Shown: positions 1-8,606, counted from the first letter of the stretch. The stretch is 64,000 bases of DNA from Jeotgalibacillus marinus (GCF_040801915.1 NZ_JBFMIA010000001.1:372001-436000); one strand, 5' to 3'. A program made the numbers and translations. Notes: generated by a model not told the origin, from the letters alone.

Positions 1-687
1 CTGATGTCCTAAACCAACTCCGGTATGAGCACCTTCAATTAAACCTGGTAGATCAGCCATAACAAAGCTTCTGCTATCATCTGTTTCAACCATTCCTAAA
101 TTCGGTGCAATTGTTGTAAAGTGATATTCAGCAATTTTCGGCTTGGCTGATGACACAACGGATAGTAAGGTTGATTTACCTACACTAGGAAAACCCACTA
201 AACCAACATCAGCTAAAAGCTTAAGCTCCATGACTACTTCACGCTCTTGCCCAGGCTCCCCTTTTTCAGAAAGTTCAGGCGCTGGGTTTGCAGGTGTAGC
301 GAATCGAGAGTTTCCTCTTCCTCCACGGCCACCTTTAGCGATAACCGCCTGCTGTCCATGTTCTGTTAAGTCAGCAATCACTTCACCCGATACCTCATCT
401 TTAACAACTGTGCCCGGTGGAACTTTTACGATCATGTGATCTGCACCACGACCGTGTTGATTTTTCGACATACCATTTTCACCTTTTGGTGCTTTAAAAT
501 GGCGTTGGTAACGGAAATCCATAAGGGTTCTTAAACCTTCTTCGACGATAAAAATAACGCTTGCACCTTTACCACCGTCCCCACCAGCCGGACCACCTTT
601 TGGTACATATTTTTCACGACGAAAGGCAACCAAGCCATCCCCGCCGTCGCCACCTTTTACATAAATCTTGACCTGATCAACAAACAT
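1..687 (-). CDS. obg: GTPase Obg (ObgE/CgtA), 3' part outside window
   Basis: Obg is a ribosome-associated GTPase needed for late 50S assembly and, in Bacillus, for stress and sporulation signalling. The 229 codons present begin MFVDQVKIYVKGGDGGDG and show the glycine-rich Obg fold, then the G1 loop GFPSVGKS near residue 165 and the G3 region DLPGLIEGAH near residue 212. The rest of the G domain and the C-terminal domain run off the left edge. An AGGAGG site lies just before the ATG at 687. It follows spo0B by 25 bases, the classical spo0B-obg operon. Identification is firm; the gene is partial only because the window ends. Confidence 0.97.
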   Translation of the reverse strand, partial: MFVDQVKIYVKGGDGGDGLVAFRREKYVPKGGPAGGDGGKGASVIFIVEEGLRTLMDFRYQRHFKAPKGENGMSKNQHGRGADHMIVKVPPGTVVKDEVSGEVIADLTEHGQQAVIAKGGRGGRGNSRFATPANPAPELSEKGEPGQEREVVMELKLLADVGLVGFPSVGKSTLLSVVSSAKPKIAEYHFTTIAPNLGMVETDDSRSFVMADLPGLIEGAHTGVGLGHQ

Positions 688-712
688 GTGTGATCCTCCT
701 AATTTTTCTCTA

Positions 713-1261
713 TCAATCCTGCTGTTCAAGCGTAAATGTTGCTACTACTATGAACTCAGTTTTTGATGAAACCTCCCATTCAAGCTCCGGTCCACCTAAA
801 TCTGACATTAGATCTTCTGGAGCACTCGATAAAGGGTGACCATCATATTCTAGCGTGATTTGAATAGAAGATTTTTCTTGGTCTACTTTAAAGAATAAGT
901 ATAATTCGTTATTCACCTCATCCGGCACAGACTTTTCAATTTTGTCCACTACTTTTTTTGTCCATTCAAAAATTGTTGTGTCCATCTCTTGAGGAATCTG
1001 TCCTTCATTCAGTAGTTCATATTTGACAAATAAGCGCGCAGAACGGTTCCAATTATACGTTAAAAGCCATTCTGAAAATCTAGGGACGCCAAGTGAAGAA
1101 AGTTGTGCTTCTTGACGCACTTCAATAATAATCTCTTCAATCACTTTTTTCGCACGATCAATATTCGATAATTCTATGTTTCCTTTAATCACTTGCAACC
1201 GATTCATCCAGTCGTGTCGACTATGCTGAAGCAGCTCAAGTGATCGAATCGAATTCTTCAT
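713..1261 (-). CDS. spo0B: Sporulation initiation phosphotransferase Spo0B
   Basis: Spo0B passes phosphate from Spo0F to Spo0A in the phosphorelay that starts sporulation. The 182-residue protein carries HSRHDWMNRLQVIKGN near its start. The second His of HSRHD (residue 16 from the chosen start) matches the phosphorylated His30 of B. subtilis Spo0B. A helical dimerisation segment is followed by a degenerate kinase-like domain. The ATG at 1261 is preferred because AGGAGG lies six bases upstream; an in-frame ATG at 1282 lies before that site and has none of its own. It sits directly upstream of obg. Sequence outside the His region is divergent, as is usual in this family. Confidence 0.93.
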   Translation of the reverse strand: MKNSIRSLELLQHSRHDWMNRLQVIKGNIELSNIDRAKKVIEEIIIEVRQEAQLSSLGVPRFSEWLLTYNWNRSARLFVKYELLNEGQIPQEMDTTIFEWTKKVVDKIEKSVPDEVNNELYLFFKVDQEKSSIQITLEYDGHPLSSAPEDLMSDLGGPELEWEVSSKTEFIVVATFTLEQQD

Positions 1262-1351
1262 CGGCACCCTCCTATTTAACATGACTTATCTTTTACAAAT
1301 ATCATGTAACTTAGTATAGCAAAAACACAAAAATTACGCGCAAAAAAAGAC

Positions 1352-1387
1352 AAAAAAGAAAACTCCAACCGAAAACGGTCAGAGTTT
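1352..1387 (-). terminator. Rho-independent terminator after rpmA
   Basis: Inverted arms 1361-1371 and 1376-1386 enclose a four-base loop and are followed on the minus strand by a T-rich run. It ends the rplU-prp-rpmA operon and separates it from spo0B. Confidence 0.85.
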
Positions 1388-1395
1388 CTTATACC

Positions 1396-1686
1396 TTACG
1401 CTTCCTGTACTACAGGATAGACGCTGACTTTTTTCTTATCACGGCCAACACGCTCGAAACGAACGACGCCGTCTGCTTTAGCGAAAAGAGTGTCATCTCC
1501 TCCGCGACCTACGTTAGCACCAGGGTAAATCTTAGTTCCACGCTGACGGTAAAGGATTGAACCACCTGAAACGAACTGTCCATCCGCACGCTTAGCACCT
1601 AAACGCTTAGAACGTGAATCACGACCATTCTTAGTAGAACCTACTCCCTTTTTCGATGCGAAAAATTGAAGATCTAATCTCAACAT
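1396..1686 (-). CDS. rpmA: 50S ribosomal protein L27
   Basis: L27 lies near the peptidyl transferase centre of the 50S subunit. The 96-residue product starts MLRLDLQFFASKKG, the Firmicutes N-terminal extension that the protease Prp removes after the FF pair to expose the functional N-terminus. The basic body GSTKNGRDSRSKRLG is typical. The ATG at 1686 has an AGGAGG eight bases upstream; an earlier in-frame GTG overlaps that site and is unlikely to be used. The gene for the cleaving protease, prp, lies 16 bases upstream. Confidence 0.98.
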   Translation of the reverse strand: MLRLDLQFFASKKGVGSTKNGRDSRSKRLGAKRADGQFVSGGSILYRQRGTKIYPGANVGRGGDDTLFAKADGVVRFERVGRDKKKVSVYPVVQEA

Positions 1687-1702
1687 ATACTCCACCTCCT
1701 AC

Positions 1703-2035
1703 TTATTTGAAGGTTATTTTAATGAATTGCCCATAATCTTGTTCAATCGTTTGCAACGATACAACCATTCCTTCTAGCAACAACTGAGCACGCTGATCTT
1801 CAGCTTCTTCAATTGTCTGGGGAAGATCAATTCGTAAAAAACCTCCAGTAGATGCCTGATTAATGACCGGTTCAATCGATGTAAGTGTCATTAAAGCATT
1901 CACAGTTCCGAAAGATACCGCTGATGCTCCAGCACAAACTAGATCCTTACCGTGTTCATCATAATCAGCATGTCCATCCATTTGAAAAGCTTGTATACGT
2001 TCGTTGCCGTCTCGTTCTATGATCACTCGTATCAT
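1703..2035 (-). CDS. prp: Ribosomal-processing cysteine protease Prp (YsxB)
   Basis: Prp is a small cysteine protease that trims the N-terminal extension of L27 in Firmicutes. With the ATG at 2035 the protein has 110 residues. The catalytic pair falls at His22 (DGHADYDEHGKD) and Cys34 (LVCAGASA), the numbering known for the Staphylococcus enzyme, which supports this start over a TTG nine bases upstream. An AAGG motif lies nine bases before the ATG. It sits between rplU and rpmA, so enzyme and substrate are co-expressed. Confidence 0.95.
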   Translation of the reverse strand: MIRVIIERDGNERIQAFQMDGHADYDEHGKDLVCAGASAVSFGTVNALMTLTSIEPVINQASTGGFLRIDLPQTIEEAEDQRAQLLLEGMVVSLQTIEQDYGQFIKITFK

Positions 2036-2046
2036 ATCATCCAACC

Positions 2047-2355
2047 TTAAGCGTTGATTTTACCAATCACGACTTTCGTGTATGGCTGACGATGACCTAA
2101 CTTACGGTGGTTATTCTTTTTAGCTTTGTATTTGAAAACAGTAATTTTCTTAGCACGGCCCTGTTTTTCAACAGTACCAGCAACAGTAGCACCTTCCACC
2201 AATGGGCTTCCGACTTTCACGTCACTTCCGCCTACGAATAATACTTTATCAAATGTTACATCAGCTCCAGCTTCAGCGTCTAATTTTTCAATATAAACGG
2301 TTTGGCCTTCTGTAACCTTGATTTGTTTTCCGCCAGTTTCAATAATTGCGTACAT
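2047..2355 (-). CDS. rplU: 50S ribosomal protein L21
   Basis: L21 is a 23S rRNA-binding protein of the large subunit. The 102 residues MYAIIETGGKQIKV to the C-terminal GHRQPYTKVVIGKI match the full family length. A GGAGGTG site precedes the ATG. It is first in the rplU-prp-rpmA operon, with its own promoter and a structured leader just upstream. Confidence 0.98.
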   Translation of the reverse strand: MYAIIETGGKQIKVTEGQTVYIEKLDAEAGADVTFDKVLFVGGSDVKVGSPLVEGATVAGTVEKQGRAKKITVFKYKAKKNNHRKLGHRQPYTKVVIGKINA

Positions 2356-2460
2356 CTCCCTTGCACCTCCTCAATTCACTCAGACTCGCCATGTAACAGG
2401 TGACCATTTGGCACTTAAACCTGCAATGCGCGGTTGTAGCACGGGTGCTACAAACAGTAA
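2356..2460 (-). ncRNA. L21 leader, cis-regulatory RNA upstream of rplU
   Basis: The 5' leader holds a nine-base-pair inverted repeat (2434-2442 with 2445-2453), then a second structured part that runs to the ribosome binding site. Bacilli are known to carry an L21 leader at this place, thought to be bound by L21 for autoregulation. The assignment rests on position, the hairpin and general resemblance; no covariance search was run. Confidence 0.65.
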
Positions 2461-2467
2461 CATAAAA

Positions 2468-2497
2468 ATACTATCATAAATAAAACGATTGTGTCAA
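2468..2497 (-). promoter_or_regulatory. Sigma-A promoter for rplU operon
   Basis: TTGACA (2492-2497) and TAGTAT (2468-2473) are separated by 18 bases on the minus strand, just before the L21 leader. Confidence 0.75.
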
Positions 2498-2522
2498 TGC
2501 AATTCAATGATTCTCTTAATAA

Positions 2523-3953
2523 TTAAGCTAAGTGATGGATAGCATAATAAGGATGAGTGTGGTCGACGATTGTCCATTCAATTTTGAATCCCAATGATTG
2601 CTCGAGCATTTCCCCAAACGAGCCTTCTTCTCCTTTAAATAATCGAATGACATTTTTCGTTGCTTGTACGTGAACAACTTCTTCAATTGATCGACGTTTT
2701 TCAAACAGTTCTCTTTCTAAGCGATACGCCATTGACTCTGGAGATAAAACGATCCCTTTTCCGTCACAAACAGGGCAGCGTATAGACAACGATTCATCTA
2801 GTGATGGTCTCGTTTTTTTCCTAGTTAATTGAAACAAGCTAAGGGCTGTGAAACCAATGACTTCAACATGTTTGTGGTCTTTTACAACCCGTTTTTTGAT
2901 GATCTTTTCAATGTGATTGCGATCATCCAAGAACTCCATATTAATAAAATCAATCACGATAATACCGCTGATGTCACGGAGCTTGAGCTGATGTAGGATT
3001 TCAGTAGCGGCACGTTCATTGATCGTTCGAATCGATTGTCTGGCGTCACCTTGATTGGCTTGCTTTCCTGAATTGACATCAATAACTGTAAGCGCTTCTG
3101 TCGCTTCGATCACGATGGAAATTCCTCCATCCATCCACACGACTTTTTTCATCGCTTTTTCTTCAGCATTCCAAAATTGATGGAAGTCAAAGATATTTTG
3201 ATCATTTAAAATGAGTTCACAATCCCACATTAGATCTTTTCTACGAGACAAAAATTGATCAATCTCGCTCTTTGTATCGGGATCATCAACAACTATCTTT
3301 CCACTTTCTTTTTCAAGCAATTGCTCAACACTAACCATAAAGGAAGAACGCTCAATTATTGGAAAGGTTGACTTTGTTTGTGATGAAAATTTCTTTTCCC
3401 ACGCAGAAAATGTGGATCTGAGTTCATTTAGCTCGTATTCAAGTTGATCTGTTGAACAACTCTTTGCCTCGGTTCGAATGATTATTCCTTCACGATCGAT
3501 TAATTTGTGAGTTGCCCACGATTTTAATTCATCTCGCTTTGCAACCTCGTCAATTTTTTTAGATACAGTTACGATTTCACCATACGGAAAAAACACAAAG
3601 TTCGTCGCTGTACATTCAATGTTTGCTGTTAATACAGCTCCTTTTGTACGGGATTCATCCTTTTTCACTTGTACCATGATTCGCTGACCTTGATGTAAGA
3701 AGGAACCAATTCCCATTTCATATTTTGATCCTGGTACTTCATTCAATGAAAGGTATCCGTTTTTTCCTTTATCAAATGACACAAACGCTGCGTTTAGCGA
3801 TGGTTTAATACTTTCAACTACACCACTATAAATATTGCCTACCTTTGATTGATCAGTTGGCTGATGCACTTCAAGCCTCTGTACCTTATTTCCTTCAGAA
3901 AACAACCATCTTTTCTCACGTTCCCTGGCATTTATGATCATGATTTTTTCCAT
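2523..3953 (-). CDS. rng: Ribonuclease E/G family protein (RNase G-like)
   Basis: This is an endoribonuclease of the RNase E/G family, which cuts single-stranded RNA in mRNA decay and rRNA maturation. The protein of about 476 residues has an N-terminal S1-like RNA-binding region (VGNIYSGVVESIKPSLNAAF) and a DNase-I-like catalytic part with the two metal-binding aspartates in VIDVNSGK and IIVIDFINMEF. A Zn-link motif CPVCDGKG lies near residue 395. The ATG at 3953 is chosen because AAGGTG lies nine bases upstream; a GTG at 3965 with AGGAG three bases upstream is the alternative. B. subtilis lacks this family and uses RNase Y and RNase J; here it follows spoIVFB by 49 bases and may be co-transcribed. 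Confidence 0.9.
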   Translation of the reverse strand: MEKIMIINAREREKRWLFSEGNKVQRLEVHQPTDQSKVGNIYSGVVESIKPSLNAAFVSFDKGKNGYLSLNEVPGSKYEMGIGSFLHQGQRIMVQVKKDESRTKGAVLTANIECTATNFVFFPYGEIVTVSKKIDEVAKRDELKSWATHKLIDREGIIIRTEAKSCSTDQLEYELNELRSTFSAWEKKFSSQTKSTFPIIERSSFMVSVEQLLEKESGKIVVDDPDTKSEIDQFLSRRKDLMWDCELILNDQNIFDFHQFWNAEEKAMKKVVWMDGGISIVIEATEALTVIDVNSGKQANQGDARQSIRTINERAATEILHQLKLRDISGIIVIDFINMEFLDDRNHIEKIIKKRVVKDHKHVEVIGFTALSLFQLTRKKTRPSLDESLSIRCPVCDGKGIVLSPESMAYRLERELFEKRRSIEEVVHVQATKNVIRLFKGEEGSFGEMLEQSLGFKIEWTIVDHTHPYYAIHHLA

Positions 3954-4002
3954 ATCTTTCTTCACCTTCTCCTGCCGATCTCTTTTTAGTAGTATAGCAT
4001 GA

Positions 4003-4845
4003 TTAGCTTTTCAGTAAGACCGATACAGGTTGGTTTGGTGATCCATTCGTAAAATAATGATGGATTAGTGCTTGATCTGGAAGCATAGCGATCGTTCTGA
4101 CATTTTCTTTTATTAAAATCATGTCAGGTTGTCCTTTTTTTAATCCTTTTAAAATCATGTCAATCGTCTCGTTTTTTTGCACGACACTCACTCTCGGATT
4201 CGTTTGTGGTACATTGTTTTTCCAGCGTTCAAGCCAAAATTGCCGCTGCAAAATCCTGCGATGTCGCCACTGTGAGTAGCAGGCAATCGAAACGTAAACC
4301 AAAAGAAGAATAAGTTGAAGGTTAAAAGAGAAAAACCATAATGCTAAACCGATTGTTAAAATAAGACCTACTGCACTTAATACCAAAGATTGTTTAACCG
4401 CTTGAGCAAACGGGCTTATTTTCGCCAAAAGTAAAAACATGAGCCGTCCACCATCAAGAGGCCATAAAGGAAGAAGATTAAAGCATAATAGCTGCAAATT
4501 TAGTTGCATAAATAAAGAATAATAAGTCCAATCACGCAAATAAACAAAGGCAAGACCACCCAATACCACATGTTGAAATGGGCCACTTAAAACCACAATG
4601 ACTTCTTGTGAAAATGGGCGATCAAGAACACCTTTTATTTCTAGTTTCCCTCCAAAAGGTAGCAGGGTGACTTTTTGGATATCCCACTTGAACCAAAGAG
4701 CTGCGAGGATATGTCCCCCTTCATGAATCATAATGATCGACATTAAAAGAAAAAAAGACGTAAACTGCCCAGTCATAAATGAGATTCCTGCTAGCACCCA
4801 TGTCAGTGGATGAATCGCAAAAATTATTTTTTTTCTATTCTTCAT
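4003..4845 (-). CDS. spoIVFB: Sporulation intramembrane metalloprotease SpoIVFB
   Basis: SpoIVFB is the site-2-protease-like zinc enzyme in the forespore outer membrane that cleaves pro-sigma-K. The 280-residue protein has several membrane segments and the zinc motif HEGGH at residues 41-45. The second motif PLWPLDGGR supplies the third ligand, Asp131. The C-terminal cytosolic part from about residue 215 corresponds to the ATP-sensing CBS domain. It overlaps the end of spoIVFA by 11 bases, so translation is probably coupled. HEGGH differs from the HELGH I recall in B. subtilis but keeps the HExxH ligands. Confidence 0.94.
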   Translation of the reverse strand: MKNRKKIIFAIHPLTWVLAGISFMTGQFTSFFLLMSIIMIHEGGHILAALWFKWDIQKVTLLPFGGKLEIKGVLDRPFSQEVIVVLSGPFQHVVLGGLAFVYLRDWTYYSLFMQLNLQLLCFNLLPLWPLDGGRLMFLLLAKISPFAQAVKQSLVLSAVGLILTIGLALWFFSFNLQLILLLVYVSIACYSQWRHRRILQRQFWLERWKNNVPQTNPRVSVVQKNETIDMILKGLKKGQPDMILIKENVRTIAMLPDQALIHHYFTNGSPNQPVSVLLKS

Positions 4846-5503
4846 GCTCTGAAATTAGCAAGGAAGGATCTAAAAACCCCTGCTCATCGCGCACCGCAAA
4901 AACAAATCCTTCATCATTTAATACTTGTCCAATTGCTTCCCCTCGATTGACGCGATCAAATGAACGTAGTGCACCAGGTAATATGTTTTGGTAGATTGAT
5001 TGTCGTTTGTCAGAGTGTTGAATCACAACGACCTGTTCATCATTTCGTTCACCAACAAACAACACGATACCGGATTCAGCTGAATAAACAAGTTCTCCTT
5101 TAGCTGCAGTAATCAAGAGCTGATCACCTTGATTAGTCACTGTAGAATTACCAAGTGACAGAACAGGTGATGCATACAAGACGTCGGATGTATAAACAGT
5201 TGATGTGGTGCTTGTCTCTCCAAATCCCACATATTTCCCCCATTCCTCGTACATTGATGCAAATGAGAAAGAAGAATTCACTAATTTCACGAATGGTTCT
5301 TTAATACCTTGAGGCAGTGTATCCGGATGGTTCTGTATCCATAAGCAAATGGCAACAATAACAATGGAGACCGCTGATTTAACGATCAGCTTATTGACTA
5401 TGGAAATAGATTGTGACGTTGGTGGTGACACGGTAGACCCATTAGACCCTCTACCCTTTCGAATTTCTTCGGCTTTTTTTTGGATTAATGAAGGCTCCCT
5501 CAT
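4835..5503 (-). CDS. spoIVFA: Stage IV sporulation protein SpoIVFA
   Basis: SpoIVFA holds SpoIVFB and BofA together and keeps the protease inhibited until the forespore signals. The 222-residue protein has a basic N-terminus, one membrane segment at about residues 38-57 (SAVSIVIVAICLWI) and an extracytoplasmic M23/LytM-like domain from about residue 115 (GKLVYSAESGIVLFVGE), without an evident full set of zinc ligands, as expected for this non-enzymatic member. The ATG at 5503 has AGGAG eight bases upstream; an in-frame GTG at 5512 overlaps that site. A sigma-E type promoter lies upstream. Confidence 0.92.
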   Translation of the reverse strand: MREPSLIQKKAEEIRKGRGSNGSTVSPPTSQSISIVNKLIVKSAVSIVIVAICLWIQNHPDTLPQGIKEPFVKLVNSSFSFASMYEEWGKYVGFGETSTTSTVYTSDVLYASPVLSLGNSTVTNQGDQLLITAAKGELVYSAESGIVLFVGERNDEQVVVIQHSDKRQSIYQNILPGALRSFDRVNRGEAIGQVLNDEGFVFAVRDEQGFLDPSLLISEHEE

Positions 5504-5539
5504 CTTGTTCACTCCTATTCCCCACGATTACTTGTTATT

Positions 5540-5568
5540 AAGGTATGGTCAAAGGTAGGGGAATATGA
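5540..5568 (-). promoter_or_regulatory. Sigma-E type promoter for spoIVFA-spoIVFB
   Basis: TCATATT (5562-5568) and CATACCTT (5540-5547) are 14 bases apart on the minus strand. This is close to the sigma-E consensus (KMATATT, 14, CATACANT), and spoIVF is sigma-E controlled in B. subtilis. Confidence 0.75.
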
Positions 5569-5601
5569 AAAAACTGACCGCAGCATATGTGCGGTCAGTT
5601 T
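5568..5601 (-). terminator. Terminator after minD
   Basis: Perfect ten-base arms 5573-5582 and 5590-5599 with a seven-base loop are followed by TTTTTT on the minus strand. It separates the mre-min operon from spoIVF. The T run abuts the -35 box of the sigma-E promoter. Confidence 0.9.
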
Positions 5602-5610
5602 CAAATAATA

Positions 5611-6414
5611 TTAGTTTTTACTTCCTATAAAGCCTAATAGCTTTTGGAAAAAGGTTTTCTTTTCTTCTGTTAAAGACACAAGAGGAATCGATTCCCCAAG
5701 GATTCGTTTGGCAATATTCCGGTAAGCAATTGATGCTTTATTGTCCGGATTCATCGCAATCGGCTCTCCTTTGTTCGACGCCGTAATCACTTGATCATCA
5801 TCAATAACGATCCCTAGTAAATCAATCGATAAATGCGACGTGATCTCGTCAATATCAAGCATATCCCCAGAGATCATCAAAGAGTTGCGAATACGATTGA
5901 TAACAAGCATAGGCGGTTCAATATCTTCTTGCTCGATAAGACCAACAATACGGTCTGCATCACGTACAGCAGAACGTTCTGGAGTCGTCACGACAATGGC
6001 TTTGTTTGCACCTGCAATAGCGTTTTTGTATCCTTGTTCAATGCCAGCAGGACAATCAATCAAGATAAAATCATAATCTTGCTTTAATTGCTCAACAAGC
6101 TCTTTCATCTGTTTTGGATTCACAGCTGATTTATCACTCGTTTGTGCAGCTGGAAGCAAATACAGCAAATCATCAAAACGCTTGTCCTTCACAAGAGCCT
6201 GATGAACTTTGCAGCGCCCTTCAACAACATCAACCAAATCATAGATAATACGGTTTTCTAAACCTAGTACAACATCAAGGTTTCGCAAACCAATATCTGT
6301 ATCGATCAAACAAACTTTTTTTCCTTGCATCGCAAGTGCTGTCCCAAGATTGGCAGTTGTAGTTGTTTTTCCTACACCGCCTTTTCCAGAGGTAATAACA
6401 ATGGCATCTCCCAC
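5611..6414 (-). CDS. minD: Septum site-determining ATPase MinD
   Basis: MinD is the membrane-bound ParA-family ATPase that, with MinC, blocks FtsZ ring assembly at the poles. Starting at the GTG at 6414 the protein has 267 residues and begins MGDAIVITSGKGGVGKTTT, the deviant Walker A motif, almost as in B. subtilis. An ATG at 6432 lies inside the end of minC and would add a foreign leader. The switch region DCPAGIEQGY and a C-terminal amphipathic membrane-targeting helix (FFQKLLGFIGS) are present. The start is one base after the minC stop codon. Confidence 0.96.
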   Translation of the reverse strand: MGDAIVITSGKGGVGKTTTTANLGTALAMQGKKVCLIDTDIGLRNLDVVLGLENRIIYDLVDVVEGRCKVHQALVKDKRFDDLLYLLPAAQTSDKSAVNPKQMKELVEQLKQDYDFILIDCPAGIEQGYKNAIAGANKAIVVTTPERSAVRDADRIVGLIEQEDIEPPMLVINRIRNSLMISGDMLDIDEITSHLSIDLLGIVIDDDQVITASNKGEPIAMNPDNKASIAYRNIAKRILGESIPLVSLTEEKKTFFQKLLGFIGSKN

Positions 6415-6415
6415 T

Positions 6416-7099
6416 TCACCTTCCCCCTTCATACTTAGTAATATTCGGTCTTATGTGACGAAGCACTTGGAGTCGATCGACCACGATTTGTTCAGACTCG
6501 TCTATGTATGCACATTCCATTTCGTGTGTCTCTTGCTCGTTCTTATCCATATCGGGCGCACGGTTCAAATGTTGCGCAATACGCAATTGGGATGGAATCA
6601 TTTGAGAGGCTACAATAACCGCTTCATTATTTCCATAACAACCTGCATGTGCAATACCTTGAAGCTTTCCGATCACATAGATGTTTCCTCCTGCCATAAT
6701 CGTGCCACCCGGATTAACATCACCAATTAAAAGAAAGTCACCATCTACTTCTATGACTTGTCCAGAACGAACAATCCCAGCCATGGATGACATTTCATGT
6801 TGACGAATCAAAATATCCGCCGCATCTACTGTTATCACATTACTAAGAATTTCTTCTACCACGAGACTTTTTTGACTACGAACAATCTCTTTCAACTCAT
6901 GGCGTTGTTCATTCGTCAGGTAGCGATTCCCCACTTCAATTTGAGCGGAAATCAAGTGATCATCATCAAGTGCTTTATATTGAACAGCCAGCTTTTCAAT
7001 CAATTCTTCTTTTAACACATCATAACTGCATTGATCGTTTAATTTTAAAATAAAACCATCTTTCGTCCCTTTAATCATTACATTCTGGCGATTACCCAT
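6416..7099 (-). CDS. minC: Septum site-determining protein MinC
   Basis: MinC inhibits FtsZ polymerisation. The 227 residues comprise an N-terminal FtsZ-interacting domain (MIKGTKDGFILKLND) and a C-terminal beta-helical MinD-binding domain with GDVNPGGTIMAGGNIYVIGK near residue 130. The ATG at 7099 has GAGGTG eight bases upstream; an ATG at 7126 has no such site. It lies between mreD and minD, the usual mreBCD-minCD order. Confidence 0.95.
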   Translation of the reverse strand: MGNRQNVMIKGTKDGFILKLNDQCSYDVLKEELIEKLAVQYKALDDDHLISAQIEVGNRYLTNEQRHELKEIVRSQKSLVVEEILSNVITVDAADILIRQHEMSSMAGIVRSGQVIEVDGDFLLIGDVNPGGTIMAGGNIYVIGKLQGIAHAGCYGNNEAVIVASQMIPSQLRIAQHLNRAPDMDKNEQETHEMECAYIDESEQIVVDRLQVLRHIRPNITKYEGGR

Positions 7100-7136
7100 T
7101 CTGTTTTCACCTCGATACTCTTGCATTCACTTTCTT

Positions 7137-7655
7137 CTAATCTTCCAAATGTGTTTGTCGTAAGTTCGTCATCCACATTTTAAATGGATAAGCGAGCAGT
7201 AAAATAAATAAGGAATTAAAAATCAATGTTGCATAAAGTCGTTGTGTCAAAAAGGTCGAAAAATCAACAACTGTAACACCAATCAAATGATTGAATTGGT
7301 ATACAATCCATTCTAAAACAGCGATGAGGATAATGCCGAGAAATCCTACTACAATAACATGATGATGGATTAACTTTAATATCGCAAGAGCAATGTACAC
7401 AAGTAGCGGGAATAAAACCGTATAGATACCTATAACGCCTGTGAAAAACAAATCATATGAAAAGCCGAAGACAAACCCATATATATAGGCCACTCTTGAC
7501 TGGTAATACACACTTAAAAATAAGATAAACAAAAATAAAAAGCGAGGAACTAAAAAGCGATTATCACCAAACACTTCAATTGGAGAAAACATAGCAAAAA
7601 TACCTTCGCTATAAAAAATAAGAATACCAAAGATCGGAAGAATTAGACGCTTCAT
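7137..7655 (-). CDS. mreD: Rod shape-determining protein MreD
   Basis: MreD is a small polytopic membrane protein of the elongasome that works with MreC, RodA and PBP2-type enzymes. The 172 residues form about five hydrophobic segments. Sequence conservation in this family is low, so the call rests on size, membrane topology and place: its ATG overlaps the mreC stop in an ATGA arrangement and minC follows 37 bases later. Confidence 0.93.
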   Translation of the reverse strand: MKRLILPIFGILIFYSEGIFAMFSPIEVFGDNRFLVPRFLFLFILFLSVYYQSRVAYIYGFVFGFSYDLFFTGVIGIYTVLFPLLVYIALAILKLIHHHVIVVGFLGIILIAVLEWIVYQFNHLIGVTVVDFSTFLTQRLYATLIFNSLFILLLAYPFKMWMTNLRQTHLED

Positions 7656-8575
7656 TCGTCTTCCTCCTCTCCTTCATCTTCCTCTGCTTCTCGTGTTTCT
7701 GCATCTTTATCAATATCTTTTTGGCCCGCAGCTATTCTTTCGACCACCATTACATGTTCCATACCATACAAGCTTGAGGCTGGTTCCACATACGCAGTTT
7801 GAGTAAGACCGTACTCATCCGGAGAAACTTCTGTTACCACTCCAATCAGTATGCCCTTAGGAAAAACTCCACCCATTCCAGAGGTGATAACCTTAGAGCC
7901 CACCTCAACTTGCTCGCCACTATCTATCTTCTTAACCATTAGTTCTTTGCGTTCAGGGTCATATCCTTCTACGGTTCCAGTTACATCATCTGCTTCATCT
8001 GTTTCATCTGCTTGAATTAACGCCGATACGCGGTTGTTTGGGTTGCTCGAACTGAGCAGTTCAACGGTTGATGTGAACTGGCTAACATCTTTAACCCGTC
8101 CGATCATCCCACTCGCCGTTTGAACAGCCATATTAGGTTCAATGCCATTCACTTGTCCTTTATTGATAGTAATCAATTCTTGCCACTGATCTGGATTTCC
8201 ATTAATTACAGTAGCATTCACAACGTGAAACTCTCGAAGATCTTCTTCAATGTCAAGGATTGCACGTAGTTCTTCATTATCTCGAGTTAAATTATTGACG
8301 TCCGCTTCTATTTGAGCTAATTCGTCTAAACGAGATTTTAGTTTTTGATTTTCTGTATACGCATTCGTTAAATCTTGTACATTTCCGATTAAACCTTGAG
8401 CATAGCCTGCTGGTTTAGCTACAATATTTTGTCCAAAACCGATCATATCTTTTGCGAACTGTTCAGGCCAAGATATATTTTCTCGCTCACGTAATGAAAA
8501 TCCAATCAACGCCACCAGCAGGATGATGCCGAGAAGTAGCACAATGAGTCGCTTATTCATAAAAAATGGGGGCAT
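7652..8575 (-). CDS. mreC: Rod shape-determining protein MreC
   Basis: MreC is a bitopic scaffold for lateral wall synthesis. The 307-residue protein has one N-terminal membrane segment (LIVLLLGIILLVALIGF), a coiled coil at about residues 68-110 and two beta-barrel domains (VINGNPDQWQELITINKG). The C-terminal tail is strongly acidic (AEEDEGEEEDE). The ATG at 8575 has GAGGTG nine bases upstream. It lies between mreB and mreD. Confidence 0.95.
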   Translation of the reverse strand: MPPFFMNKRLIVLLLGIILLVALIGFSLRERENISWPEQFAKDMIGFGQNIVAKPAGYAQGLIGNVQDLTNAYTENQKLKSRLDELAQIEADVNNLTRDNEELRAILDIEEDLREFHVVNATVINGNPDQWQELITINKGQVNGIEPNMAVQTASGMIGRVKDVSQFTSTVELLSSSNPNNRVSALIQADETDEADDVTGTVEGYDPERKELMVKKIDSGEQVEVGSKVITSGMGGVFPKGILIGVVTEVSPDEYGLTQTAYVEPASSLYGMEHVMVVERIAAGQKDIDKDAETREAEEDEGEEEDE

Positions 8576-8606
8576 GGTTTAAAACACCTCAATCGTTTTA
8601 CCGCGG

